This document shows positions 23,778 to 32,406 of a stretch of DNA of 64,000 bases, piece after piece. Each line of letters starts with the position of its first letter. Positions within the stretch are counted from its first letter, which is position 1. The notes under the pieces were generated by a model, which saw nothing but the letters and a program-made list of their open reading frames with translations, was not told where the DNA came from and ran no database searches. The position numbers were made by a program, and so were the translations under genes. Source of the stretch: Sulfurifustis variabilis (GTDB taxonomy: Bacteria > Pseudomonadota > Gammaproteobacteria > Acidiferrobacterales > Sulfurifustaceae); the NCBI RefSeq assembly GCF_002355415.1, contig NZ_AP014936.1, positions 3,100,001 to 3,164,000 of the forward strand. Direction: 5' to 3'.

Positions 23778-24728
23778 TTAATCTTGCAGTGGTCGAATGA
23801 ACAGACTCCAGTAGTACTCGGCCGCCCCTTGCTGGGATAACGCGCCTTCGCGCCGGTCGCCGAAAGTCTGCAGCCCGAGCGGCTTCAGCTGCAGTGTGTA
23901 GCCATCGTCCACCACGCTCAGCGATTCATTGAAGCTATTCCGCTGCAGCTCGCCGGAATGGGAGTACGCGATGCCCCGCGAACCGAATGTCTCGCTGCCA
24001 TACCAAACTGTGCATTGCGCAACCCTTTCACCCTTGTCGTAGATAAAGGCTGCAAAGCTAGTTTCGCTCAGGCGCTTGAAGCGCGTTTTGATCTGAGAAT
24101 TGCGCGCCGCTAGCTCCTCTAACGACCCCTCGAAATAACGCGCAATGTATTCGTAGGCGTCTTCCAAAAACGCATCTCGCTCGTGGTCATCAAACTTGCG
24201 TTTGATACGCAAATTGCTCGAACGCTCCACGGAAGACGGCACTACGTCGGAGGCGCTCTCAGCAACCTCATGCGGTGACGCTTCGCGCCTCCGGAACGCT
24301 TCCGCCGCTTCGCGCACGTCCTTGGCGACGATAGCGAAGGCCTCGTGCTGATTGGCGTACATCGAGACGGGTTTTCCATCCGTCGGCGTCGCTCTCAGAT
24401 GTCCGAAGGGCGCGGAGTGCCAATCGCAGGGGTGCAGGATAACCGGGATCACGATGGCGCTGCCGTCGTTGTGCTTTTCGAGCGCTCGAGTCATCTCCTT
24501 CTCAAAGCAGTAATCAGAGGCAAGGAAATGCGCGCTGACGAGAAGGAGAATGATCTGCGCCGATTCAAGCTCCGCGCTGATCGTTTTACCCAAGTCGCTA
24601 CCCGCCGTAATCCGGCGATCGTGCCAGGACGAAATCACGCCCTGCCGCTTCAGTAACGCCAGGTGCGTTTCGAGCTCGTTACGCAGCTCCTCGTCCTTAT
24701 GCGAATAGGAAAAGAACAGCTTGACCAC
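23778..24728 (-). CDS. TIR-domain protein, probable defence effector
   Basis: The 316 aa product starts at GTG 24728 with GGAG nine bases upstream. Residues 1-140 form a TIR domain: KLFFSYSHKDEELRNELETH, GVISSWHDRRITAGSD and SAHFLASDYCFEKEM, where Glu78 fits the NADase catalytic position. Residues ~175-316 form a second domain found behind other bacterial TIR domains (KRKFDDHERDAFLEDAYEYI, later NESLSVVDDGYTLQLKPLG). Bacterial TIR enzymes cleave NAD in anti-phage systems. The 101 aa gene just upstream (24744) is the probable partner. Confidence 0.78.
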   Translation of the reverse strand: MVKLFFSYSHKDEELRNELETHLALLKRQGVISSWHDRRITAGSDLGKTISAELESAQIILLLVSAHFLASDYCFEKEMTRALEKHNDGSAIVIPVILHPCDWHSAPFGHLRATPTDGKPVSMYANQHEAFAIVAKDVREAAEAFRRREASPHEVAESASDVVPSSVERSSNLRIKRKFDDHERDAFLEDAYEYIARYFEGSLEELAARNSQIKTRFKRLSETSFAAFIYDKGERVAQCTVWYGSETFGSRGIAYSHSGELQRNSFNESLSVVDDGYTLQLKPLGLQTFGDRREGALSQQGAAEYYWSLFIRPLQD

Positions 24729-24743
24729 GTTCAGATCGCTCCA

Positions 24744-25049
24744 TCACAAATAGGATTTCAGCTGACGAAGGAAAGCAATTAGATTTCCGCCGGCAAAAGA
24801 AGCATCGTTCAAACCGCGCTGATCCCATAGCTCGAACACTTGCTTCTCTTGGGGCCGCGGCTGCCGGCCTCCCCCGCCTGTTGCACAGGTGGGCGTCGAC
24901 AATACCATGTCGAGGCCAGCCTCCCGGACGGTCACTCTCACGCAAACCGCCTGTCCATCCGCTCGCCGACGGTTTATCTGCTGGTTAATCCAGTGTTCAT
25001 CGGCACTCGCGTAGTCGCGCTCCTCTTCACCGATTCGAATCCTGATCAT
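24744..25049 (-). CDS. Small protein encoded upstream of the TIR gene (101 aa)
   Basis: The start at ATG 25049 follows GGAGGGTTC. The product has an N-terminal beta-rich half (VCVRVTVREAGLDMVLSTP) and a conserved-looking tail: CATGGGGRQPRPQEKQVFEL then WDQRGLNDASFAGGNLIAFL. I have a sense of this tail from proteins next to conflict-system effectors but cannot name the family. It ends 15 bp before the TIR start, so the two are likely made together. Confidence 0.6.
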   Translation of the reverse strand: MIRIRIGEEERDYASADEHWINQQINRRRADGQAVCVRVTVREAGLDMVLSTPTCATGGGGRQPRPQEKQVFELWDQRGLNDASFAGGNLIAFLRQLKSYL

Positions 25050-25194
25050 GAACCCTCCTAATGCGGCGATCGACGAAACAGGCATGTGGCAGAGCGTTTT
25101 CGTAAACAAGGCCTGTGTGTTGTTCGATTCCAATATTCACTGTTCCCGCCCATAGTCAGCAGTCGTACGCGTCAGTCAGTTCAGCATTCCCTTC

Positions 25195-25596
25195 CTATTT
25201 CTCAAATAGACTACTCACCCACTGCAAAAATCTCTTTAGGACACCGGCGCGTTGACGATAGAGCGCATCATAGTACGCACGCCGGCGCTCTTCCTCGGCA
25301 CGACGGCCAGCGGCGATCTGCTCCGGCGTCCACTTATCAGCCCATCTAATTTCGCCACGATATATCCAGTAGTGCGATTGGCAAGCTTGCTGCCAATTCC
25401 CTATCGATGGGTAAAGTGTCGGGCCGGCATCGGTTTCCTCGAGGCTCCACTCTGTCGGGCCAAGCGGTGTCCGGACCTTTGATCCGCATCCACACGCACA
25501 CAAGTGCGCGACAGCACCGAACTCCTCCGCAACGTACAGCACGCCCGGCTTCAGCTCCTTTGGCATGTAGTGGACGCGTTGCAGCCCAATCTTCAT
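25195..25596 (-). CDS. DUF6527 family protein of the ubiquitin-like operon
   Basis: The 133 aa product overlaps the E1 stop by ATGA. It has the DUF6527 signature: HLCACGCGSKVRTPLGPTEW with clustered cysteines 33, 35 and 37, and PSIGNW followed by CQSHYWI with Cys72 and His75, a likely metal site. A basic helical tail follows (GRRAEEERRRAYYDALYRQR). DUF6527 genes are known next to E1-like and ubiquitin-like genes in bacterial conflict loci; whether it acts as a ligase, target or effector is unknown. Confidence 0.78.
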   Translation of the reverse strand: MKIGLQRVHYMPKELKPGVLYVAEEFGAVAHLCACGCGSKVRTPLGPTEWSLEETDAGPTLYPSIGNWQQACQSHYWIYRGEIRWADKWTPEQIAAGRRAEEERRRAYYDALYRQRAGVLKRFLQWVSSLFEK

Positions 25597-26783
25597 TCGA
25601 GTTCCGATTCTCCGACTATTTTTAGGTCGCCTATCTCGAACAGCAGATGATAGTGTGGAAGCTCTTCAAAGTAGAAACCACGCAACTGTTTAAACCGAAT
25701 AACCGCCAAACACGCGTTGAGCGCATTGAGCTCGCTAATCTGGATATTAGTCCGATACAGATCGTTCGGATCATCCGTCAGCTCGGCCAGCCCTTTGTCG
25801 CGCAGCTTCTGCGCGTGCTCGGATGGGTAATAGGTGACGCGCAACATACCGTTGAGAGGGCCTTTCTTGCGGCTGAGCCCCATGCCGACGTCGATGAAAG
25901 GGATGCCCTTAGCGATGAGTAGATCGAAAATTGCCGCTCTGGACGGCCCCTTGTCGACGCAAACGAAAGCGAAGGTCACCCCATCGAGGTCCTCCGCACA
26001 GGAAGCGTCAATGAACTTGGGGACGATCGTGAGCCCCGTCCGAAAGTTGTCGTAGCGCGACCGGTACACGTCCGCCTTGGTTTTACCAAGCTCCGTTGGA
26101 TCCAGTCTTCCCGGTGAGCGAAACGCGTTGTGTACGTGAAACGGATCCAGATCAAACCCCCGGATCTCGCGCACCGGCATCTTTACCAGGAAGTCGAGTA
26201 CGTAGGCACCCGAGCCGCCGAGACCGATTACGGCGACGACATCATTCTTGAACTTCACCGACAGGTCCGTGATCTCTGCGCGACTCGTCAGCGTGTCGTG
26301 AAACTTAAAAACAGACTCTTCGGCGACGACCTCCTTTATTACACGGAACGTATACGGGTTCGCGCCATGCAGCTCGATCGCCGGTCCGGATATGATGCCG
26401 ACGTAGCTTTCGATCTTTTCGAAGAAATCCTGAAACGCTCCGGTTGCTTTGGGCTTGTTTGAGAAGGAGCGCTCCACCACCACGTCCTTGCTTGCGTCGC
26501 TCAGCGCAATCTGAGCAGGTCCGCCGCCCAGATTCGGCATCGGTTTCCCGTCCAAGCCATGCGGCATAGACCCAGCAAAGAAGATCTGATGGTCTGTCTG
26601 TTTGACGTGTTCATTATCGATGAACTCCAACTTCGCGACGATCGCACCGATCCGCAATTCGCGGTTATGGTCCAGGTACGGGATGTCACGTACGACAAGG
26701 CAGTTGCTGTCGAAGGCAACCGCGTACCCCTTCTCGACCAGACGCCGTAAGTCGTCGTTATGACTGACCAGTTTGTGAAACAC
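25593..26783 (-). CDS. E1-like ThiF-family adenylyltransferase with N-terminal extra domain
   Basis: The 396 aa product begins at GTG 26783 inside the end of the ubiquitin-like gene. Residues 1-175 form an N-terminal domain of the kind called DUF6791 (YAVAFDSNCLVVRDIPYLDH, IFFAGSMPHGLDGKPM). Residues ~180-396 are a ThiF/E1 domain: VIGLGGSGAYVLDFL (187-192 glycine loop), FDLDPFHVHNAFRSPGR and FVCVDKGPSR. E1 enzymes adenylate the C-terminus of a ubiquitin-like protein. No separate E2 or JAB gene is present in the operon, so the N-terminal domain or the DUF6527 protein may substitute. Confidence 0.82.
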   Translation of the reverse strand: MFHKLVSHNDDLRRLVEKGYAVAFDSNCLVVRDIPYLDHNRELRIGAIVAKLEFIDNEHVKQTDHQIFFAGSMPHGLDGKPMPNLGGGPAQIALSDASKDVVVERSFSNKPKATGAFQDFFEKIESYVGIISGPAIELHGANPYTFRVIKEVVAEESVFKFHDTLTSRAEITDLSVKFKNDVVAVIGLGGSGAYVLDFLVKMPVREIRGFDLDPFHVHNAFRSPGRLDPTELGKTKADVYRSRYDNFRTGLTIVPKFIDASCAEDLDGVTFAFVCVDKGPSRAAIFDLLIAKGIPFIDVGMGLSRKKGPLNGMLRVTYYPSEHAQKLRDKGLAELTDDPNDLYRTNIQISELNALNACLAVIRFKQLRGFYFEELPHYHLLFEIGDLKIVGESELE

Positions 26784-27009
26784 TGAAGATCATGCCTTCC
26801 TTAACTTTGACGGAACCGCCGGGCGAGAGCGTCCCCTCCGGCTTATTGCCGTGGCCGTTCTTGTACTTCACGGAATACGTGATTTCGGGGTGCTGCGCGA
26901 AATCCGGCACCTCAAGCACGACCACCTGCGCGTAGGTGATCTCGCCCTTCGGCCACTCATGAGGGCTGCCTTCGACGATGATAGTGACCGTCTTCTTCTC
27001 TTCTGCCAT
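26758..27009 (-). CDS. Ubiquitin-like beta-grasp protein (83 aa)
   Basis: The start at ATG 27009 follows GGAGGTCGTTCCC. The sequence KKTVTIIVEGSPHEWPKGEI, VVLEVPDF and TYSVKYKNGHG fits the short ubiquitin-like proteins (DUF2604/multi-ubiquitin type) encoded next to E1-like genes. It ends SVSQTGQS without a terminal GG, so either processing or non-canonical chemistry would be needed for conjugation. The gene overlaps the E1-like gene by 26 bp. Confidence 0.7.
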   Translation of the reverse strand: MAEEKKTVTIIVEGSPHEWPKGEITYAQVVVLEVPDFAQHPEITYSVKYKNGHGNKPEGTLSPGGSVKVKEGMIFSVSQTGQS

Positions 27010-27113
27010 GGGAACGACCTCCACGTGTTGATATGCATCGCCGCAAACCATACGGCGAATTGCCAACCGATATGGGGTTGGCCGGGTTTCTTTTCTCCTG
27101 GACGATCCCTCAC

Positions 27114-27290
27114 CTATTTATGTTTGGTGCGATCGACCAGGCGGTACTGCGAACCGGCCGATGGCGTCGGCGGGAGCGGTTCGCCCCGCGTCACGGTTCG
27201 CTCGGGTCCCTTGCCGCCTTTGGGACCCACGATCTGGTACTGCCCGGACGCCGGAGCTTTCTGACCCGGCCGGTACTTCTTACTTGCCAT
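27114..27290 (-). CDS. YjzC-like small protein (58 aa)
   Basis: ATG 27290 follows TTGGAGGTTAAGCT. The product begins MASKKYRPGQKAPASGQYQI and has a second repeat-like half GEPLPPTPSAGSQYRLVD, resembling YjzC-type proteins. It heads the Ubl-E1-DUF6527 operon and may be another modification target or carrier; that is speculation. Confidence 0.6.
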   Translation of the reverse strand: MASKKYRPGQKAPASGQYQIVGPKGGKGPERTVTRGEPLPPTPSAGSQYRLVDRTKHK

Positions 27291-27352
27291 AGCTTAACCT
27301 CCAAGGTTTCGTTTATCCGCGGATACGCGGATGTGCGTATCTTGCACCGAAA
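27291..27352 (-). promoter_or_regulatory. Promoter region of the ubiquitin-like operon with candidate operator
   Basis: The segment contains ATCCGCGGATACGCGGAT (27315-27332), an inverted repeat of ATCCGCG, and a direct repetition of ATCCGCG/GCGGATG. The adjacent XRE-ImmA pair could bind here. The promoter itself is not clear. Confidence 0.35.
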
Positions 27353-27379
27353 CAAAAAGGGGCGCAACCCCCTTTTTTT
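27353..27379. terminator. Bidirectional-type terminator after the ImmA gene
   Basis: AAAAAGGGG, loop CGCAAC, CCCCTTTTTTT: a GC stem flanked by A- and T-runs. On the minus strand it ends the XRE-ImmA transcript and isolates the ubiquitin-like operon. Confidence 0.8.
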
Positions 27380-27382
27380 GTT

Positions 27383-28117
27383 TTACGCCGGAAACAACGA
27401 CACGTTTTGCGATCGTTCGTGTATCAGTCCGAGCCGAAGCAACCGTACGCGCGCCGCCTCGCGGGATACCGCGTACGTGTCGACCACCGCCTGAATAAGG
27501 CGCTCACCGAGCAGCGAACCGGGTGTGACGGCGGCCAGACCGATTTCGCCCTCGAACCTCTCTTTCAGCATGTGTTTCAGATGATTCGCCGGCATTAAAA
27601 TCGCCCCGCAGACATGACCTGCCTGCCATTCCATCCAATCTGAGACCGGCGCATCGATCAAGGACTCTCGCTTGCAGATCTGGCGATTATCCTCCGGCCG
27701 CTTAAGGGGCGCACCGGTGCCGCCGAAATCCAATTCCATTACGCCCACATTCCAAAGATAAGCATGGAAGTGCACATGCCCCCATTCGTGCGTGAGCGTT
27801 GTGCGCAGTCGGTTCTCACGATGTGGGTCGTTTGCTAGAACAGAGGTGATGCGCACGGAGGGCTTACCTTTAGAACTGAAGATCGTCACGCCTTCGACGC
27901 TCTGTCCGAATTCCGAGAGGTCGGCATAGAGATCAAGATCGGCGACATCCTTTTCCAAGAAGGTGGTCAAGTCGTCGGTGCTGATGGGAAAATGGATCTC
28001 GCCGTACTTCTTTCGCAGGAAGGTCGTGATGATCGACTCGCACTCCCGATCCAGTTCAGCAGGCTCGTAGTGCGGCCGGGTAGCGAATCTTCCTGTTCTG
28101 TCCGGCACAGTTTTCAC
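27383..28117 (-). CDS. ImmA/IrrE-family metallopeptidase
   Basis: The 244 aa product starts at GTG 28117, 11 bp after the XRE stop. It has the zinc protease motif THEWGHVHFHA (HExxH) with a downstream Glu in WMEWQAGHVCGAILMP. ImmA-type enzymes cleave XRE repressors in response to DNA damage or phage infection. Its partner is the XRE gene just upstream. The pair probably controls the neighbouring cargo. Confidence 0.82.
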   Translation of the reverse strand: MKTVPDRTGRFATRPHYEPAELDRECESIITTFLRKKYGEIHFPISTDDLTTFLEKDVADLDLYADLSEFGQSVEGVTIFSSKGKPSVRITSVLANDPHRENRLRTTLTHEWGHVHFHAYLWNVGVMELDFGGTGAPLKRPEDNRQICKRESLIDAPVSDWMEWQAGHVCGAILMPANHLKHMLKERFEGEIGLAAVTPGSLLGERLIQAVVDTYAVSREAARVRLLRLGLIHERSQNVSLFPA

Positions 28118-28128
28118 GATCGTATTCT

Positions 28129-28449
28129 CTAGCTCTTTATCTGCCTTCGAAAGGCGACCATAAGCTTTTCGACTTTTTCGGGTGGCAGATTCTTGCTTAG
28201 GATATCTGTCGGTATCCTCCCGGCAAGGTAATAAAGATAATCCGAATTCAAATCGAGCACTTTGGCGAATTGCTGAACCATCAAGTCAGATGACGGGCTA
28301 CGTCGATCATGCTCGATATCATTGAGATATTGAGGTGAGATCGGCTCCCCATCTTCGCGCTTAATCTTTGCTGCGAGCTCTTTTTGGCTCATGCCCAGCT
28401 CTTTTCGCTTTTGGGAAATTGCTTGGCCAAACGTAACAGGATCTAACAT
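28129..28449 (-). CDS. XRE-family repressor paired with ImmA
   Basis: The 106 aa product has an HTH_3 domain: FGQAISQKRKELGMSQKELA, then PISPQYLNDIEHDRRSPSS. ATG 28449. The C-terminal 40 residues are probably the ImmA contact or cleavage region. It is the first gene of a two-gene operon ended by the terminator at 27353. Confidence 0.82.
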   Translation of the reverse strand: MLDPVTFGQAISQKRKELGMSQKELAAKIKREDGEPISPQYLNDIEHDRRSPSSDLMVQQFAKVLDLNSDYLYYLAGRIPTDILSKNLPPEKVEKLMVAFRRQIKS

Positions 28450-28671
28450 GGTAACAAGCGCCCTATATTCGCAAATCTGCGGAACTGCGTAGTATAGTCA
28501 ATTTATCCCAAGCGCAACGTACGGTCAAACAGTCCCGGCGGGTCCATGAGATGGGCTGTCTGGTAGCTTCGGCGCGCGCGCTGAGAAACACGCACGGCAC
28601 CATGTAAGCAATAAGTGCGCAAGAACTCGCTGCGCGACCTAGACATTCATGATGGGGATCGACTGCACCTT
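28450..28671. promoter_or_regulatory. Promoter of the XRE-ImmA operon and 3' end of traN
   Basis: On the minus strand TTGCGC and TATACT are 15 bp apart near 28490-28516, with the inverted sequence CGCAGATTTGCG nearer the start codon, a possible autoregulatory site. The rest of the gap (28520-28671) holds no gene or clear terminator. Confidence 0.35.
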
Positions 28672-31281
28672 CTACCGTAGCTGCTGCCCGGCCTCGATTC
28701 GGGCCCCTGTCGTATCGAGCCCGTCGATGCGCTGAACCGCCCGCGTCTGAGCGTCCGGGCGGTTGCCGTCGATGTTCAGGAAGTTTCCCGAGCCCGTGAC
28801 GCGGTCGAGAGTCAGGTTGCCCGCGGTCGGCAGTTTGCCGGCGAGATTCAGAATCCCGATCCACTCATCGAGATTGACGGTGCTCCAGTCCACCAGTCCG
28901 ATCTGGTCCAGTGACAGGCCGTTGCACGACGGGTTCTGCGCACTACCCCAAGTCATCGCGAGCTGTGGCCGTACCTGTGCCTGGATGATGCGCGACAGAG
29001 GCGAGCTGAAGCAGCAGTAGCTTTCGCGTTTCTCCACGCAGCTTCCGAGAAGCTCGCTCGCGCAGTACGACCCCACGTGGGTGCAGAGCTTGAGCTCGCG
29101 TTTCGCACCGAGCTCGAACTCTCGTTCCTCGCACTCCCAGATGAGATTGATCACCAGGATCACGATCGTGTAGATCATGTACGCGGTCGCGATCCATTGC
29201 AGCGCCGCCCCCACCGATTCGTTGAGCACGACGCTGCCGCCTGCGTCCGTGAAGAGCGCGTTGGCCGCGTCCGTCCCGAACAGCTGGTTCACCCAGTCGT
29301 AGGCGGCCTGCATCATCTGCTGCTTGAACTGCTCGAGCGAGAAGCTCGCCGCCTGCTCGCTGGCCGCGGCCGTGGTCGAGCCGGAGAGATTGTTCCAGGC
29401 GCTGGCGAACCAGTCCTTGACCGACGACCAGCTGTTCACGACCGGGTCGCGCAGCGTCTCCCACGCGCCACGCAGGGGGCTCGCGCTCAGCCAGTCGGCG
29501 GCTGTGTCGAAGGCCCCGACGTCGTTCAGCTTGAAGATCAGATTGATGTACTCTGCGAGCGACACGCCGTCCGGCGTCTTGCAGCAGTCCACCACCCCGC
29601 CCACGGCCTTCTTGCACTGGTAGGCCTCGCCGGCGAACACCGTGCAGGTGTTGACTTCGTAGTGGCCCCCGCCCTGGCTCGCCTGCGCGCAGCTCGAGTC
29701 CATGGACATGAACTGCGCCGTGTTGAGCGCGGCGACCGCGCGCGCGAAATCAGGGTTCTGTTCGGCCGGCTGCGTGACGCAGTCGTTTCCCATGCAGCGG
29801 ATCGGGCCGACGCAATCGTAGGTTGTGCCAGTGCGCTCGGTCGGCACCGTAGTGGTCACGCCGCAGTCCCAAGTCTCCTCGTAGACGTAGCAGGAGCCGG
29901 ATGCGCCCTGCGCCCCCTGCAGGCAGCGGGAGGAGATGAACCCGCAGTTCGGGTTCGTTTCGTACTGCGCGCAACTGTTCGGGTTGTCGCCGGTGTTCTG
30001 CGGGCACTGGAGATTTCCGCTCGCGTCGGTGTAGCACGTGAGCCCGCCCTGGTTGAAGCCGCAGTTCGCCTGCACCTCGGCCTGCAAGCAGCCGTTGGGT
30101 ATGCCCTGGACCGGCGCTGGCGGCGGCTCGAGCTGCGTCCCGCAGAGCGTCACGCCGTTGACGTCCGCGCAATCGCTGTTGTTTTGGGTGCATTGCAAGG
30201 TGCCGGTGCAGAAGCCGTCCTGGACCGCCTGGAGGAGGTCCGGACATTGCGGCGACGACCATTGCCAGCTGTCGCTTGCCTTCCGCCATAGCCGGACCTG
30301 CTGCTGGATGCCGGAGTAGTACCACGCCCATCCGCCCACGTCGGTGAGCTTGATGCGGGCGATGAGCCCGTTGGCGCAGCTCGGTTCCTGCAGGACGTTC
30401 CAGGTGAAGGAAGCGTCGTACGGACCCGCGAACGGCCAGTCCCAAGTTCCCAGCGTCTGGTAGGTGTAGGGCGCGCCCGATCCGCAAATGGCGTCGTAGT
30501 TCAGGGTCGGAGTGACGTCGCCGTAGGGGACGGCCCCGGGATCAGACCCCGACGGGTCGAGCGTCACGCTGCCGGTCTTGAAGTCCGCGACGAGCACCGC
30601 ATCGTGCGGGAAGTACACCCCCGCTCGGAGCGTCACGAGGTACTGGTCCACGTCGATTTGATGCGAGAGCGTGCACAACTGCGGGGCCTGGTAGAGCCGC
30701 TCGCAGGTGCGGTAGTCGGGCACGCGCGTGGTGATGCTTCCGGGGACGGTCGTGGTGGTGGCCGTGCAGTCGGAGAACTCCGGAGCCAGCGTGGCGAGAT
30801 TGTTGAGGGTGTCGTCGGTCTGCACCCACACCGGGTCGCTGCGCATGTCAGGGATCGAGAGCAGGCGGCTGTCGATGATGGTGCGATAGGCCTCGCCCGG
30901 GTACGACGGCTGCGTCTCGAGGATCGCCTGCGTGTCAGTGCCGAGCGTCTGCATCGCGGCATCGTTGCCATAGGTGCTCGTGTAGGTGCTGAAGTCCCCG
31001 GTCGCGCCGGGGAACAGCTCGCTGGCGGGGATCGACTGGGGCGCGGCGCCGTTCGGGTACAGCGTGATGTTGCCCTGGCTGTCGGCGGTGGCGATGTCGG
31101 GCGACGGCACGAACGCCTGCCCGGCGCTCTGGCCATGGGCGGCGGCGTCACTGATCGGATCGGCGAGGTGTTGGGCGAGCGCGGTAGTCGCGGGCACCCA
31201 GTAGACGGCGGCCGAGAGCAGGAACGCAAGCGGGCGCGCGAGCCAGGGGCCGCGCAGGAACGACATCAGTCCGTGCTCCAT
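28672..31281 (-). CDS. traN: TraN mating-pair stabilisation protein
   Basis: The 869 aa product is exported (signal peptide to about residue 36, TTALA-QHL) and very rich in cysteine, as F-type TraN outer-membrane proteins are; clusters such as CGFNQGGLTCYTDASGNLQC and CSTPD-like turns fill 340-560. Later segments carry VVDCCKTPDGVSLAEYI and SRIIQAQVRPQL, typical of the SXT/IncC type. TraN recognises the recipient surface. It is the last gene of the tra operon here. Confidence 0.88.
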   Translation of the reverse strand: MEHGLMSFLRGPWLARPLAFLLSAAVYWVPATTALAQHLADPISDAAAHGQSAGQAFVPSPDIATADSQGNITLYPNGAAPQSIPASELFPGATGDFSTYTSTYGNDAAMQTLGTDTQAILETQPSYPGEAYRTIIDSRLLSIPDMRSDPVWVQTDDTLNNLATLAPEFSDCTATTTTVPGSITTRVPDYRTCERLYQAPQLCTLSHQIDVDQYLVTLRAGVYFPHDAVLVADFKTGSVTLDPSGSDPGAVPYGDVTPTLNYDAICGSGAPYTYQTLGTWDWPFAGPYDASFTWNVLQEPSCANGLIARIKLTDVGGWAWYYSGIQQQVRLWRKASDSWQWSSPQCPDLLQAVQDGFCTGTLQCTQNNSDCADVNGVTLCGTQLEPPPAPVQGIPNGCLQAEVQANCGFNQGGLTCYTDASGNLQCPQNTGDNPNSCAQYETNPNCGFISSRCLQGAQGASGSCYVYEETWDCGVTTTVPTERTGTTYDCVGPIRCMGNDCVTQPAEQNPDFARAVAALNTAQFMSMDSSCAQASQGGGHYEVNTCTVFAGEAYQCKKAVGGVVDCCKTPDGVSLAEYINLIFKLNDVGAFDTAADWLSASPLRGAWETLRDPVVNSWSSVKDWFASAWNNLSGSTTAAASEQAASFSLEQFKQQMMQAAYDWVNQLFGTDAANALFTDAGGSVVLNESVGAALQWIATAYMIYTIVILVINLIWECEEREFELGAKRELKLCTHVGSYCASELLGSCVEKRESYCCFSSPLSRIIQAQVRPQLAMTWGSAQNPSCNGLSLDQIGLVDWSTVNLDEWIGILNLAGKLPTAGNLTLDRVTGSGNFLNIDGNRPDAQTRAVQRIDGLDTTGARIEAGQQLR

Positions 31282-31290
31282 GGCTCGCCC

Positions 31291-32406
31291 CTAGAACGTG
31301 GCGCAGCAGTCGTGCCAGCGCCACAGGACGTAGATCGCGTCCTCGCCCACCCCCGGTATCACGCGCCACTCGCCCCATATAAAGGTGGTCTGTCCGATCG
31401 GGTGGCTGCCCGCGGTCGTGCGGCTGCGGGTTTCGGTGGTGGTGTTCCCCGCGGCGTCCGTGGCCTCGGCCGTGTAGGTGAACGAGTCGCCGGCCTCGGG
31501 GACCGGGAAGAACATCGACATGCGGTACTGGGACTTCGGGAACATCGGCTCGATGCGGCCGCGACAGAGGGCGTCGTCGCCGAGCGTCCGCCAGGCGAGC
31601 CCACGGCGGTGCAGGCCGGCGACCGCGCGCGTCGCGAGCAGGCTCGTGTTCTCGGGCATGGAGCCGGCCGCGAAGTCGATCCCGGAGATCGGATAGATCG
31701 TCCCCCACGACCCCGCACACCACCACAGCGACTCGATCGGCCGGCCGACCGCGGCGGCGGCCGCATCGGCGGCGCAGGCCGCGATCGCGAGCGGATTGGC
31801 GACGGCGGCCGACTCGGGGTTGACGAAAAAGGCGATCAGCTCGTCGCTCCAGCTCGGGTCGAGCTCGGACATGTAGGCGAGATCGAGGTCCATGTAGGCG
31901 TCGGGGTTGCAGCGCTCCTCGACGAACAGGTCGAGCATCACAACGAGCGGGAAGGTGTAGTAGTGGAAGTGGTAGAACCCGGTGTCGCCCGCGTCCCAGT
32001 CGCCCTCGCCCGACGTCCCCTGCTGGCGCCAGTCGCTGAGCGGCAGCTTGATGCCACCCAAGGTCGCGGAGCAGCCGGGGGCACGCACGAGCTCGATGAG
32101 CTTCGCGGGCTCCCACATCGACACGATGAATCCGGGCTGCGGCACGCCGAGCGCGTCGTCGCACACGCAGAGCGAACCCGAGGCCGCGCCGCTCGGAACG
32201 TTTGACGGGTCGCCGCCCAGCGAGACACCGGCCACCCGGATCGGGAACATGCAGCTCCAGCAGAGGTCGGTGATCAGGCGGCCGGAGATCACGTTGCCGT
32301 CCGGGCAGGACGGGTCGTCGGTCATCGCCGGCATGTTCGCCGCCGCGAGGCAAGACCATATAGTAAGAATGAACAGCGCGATCGCTCTGGCGCACATGGT
32401 CGTCAC
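31291..32406 (-). CDS. traU: TraU conjugative pilus assembly protein
   Basis: The 371 aa product has a signal peptide (LFILTIWSCLAAA) and the TraU landmarks GRLITDLCWSCMFPIRVAG, CVCDDALGVPQPGF and FLVNP-like FFVNPESAAVANPLAIAACA. GTG 32406 overlaps the traW stop (GTGA); an ATG lies at 32397. TraU is periplasmic and needed for DNA transfer and pilus assembly. Confidence 0.9.
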   Translation of the reverse strand: MTTMCARAIALFILTIWSCLAAANMPAMTDDPSCPDGNVISGRLITDLCWSCMFPIRVAGVSLGGDPSNVPSGAASGSLCVCDDALGVPQPGFIVSMWEPAKLIELVRAPGCSATLGGIKLPLSDWRQQGTSGEGDWDAGDTGFYHFHYYTFPLVVMLDLFVEERCNPDAYMDLDLAYMSELDPSWSDELIAFFVNPESAAVANPLAIAACAADAAAAAVGRPIESLWWCAGSWGTIYPISGIDFAAGSMPENTSLLATRAVAGLHRRGLAWRTLGDDALCRGRIEPMFPKSQYRMSMFFPVPEAGDSFTYTAEATDAAGNTTTETRSRTTAGSHPIGQTTFIWGEWRVIPGVGEDAIYVLWRWHDCCATF

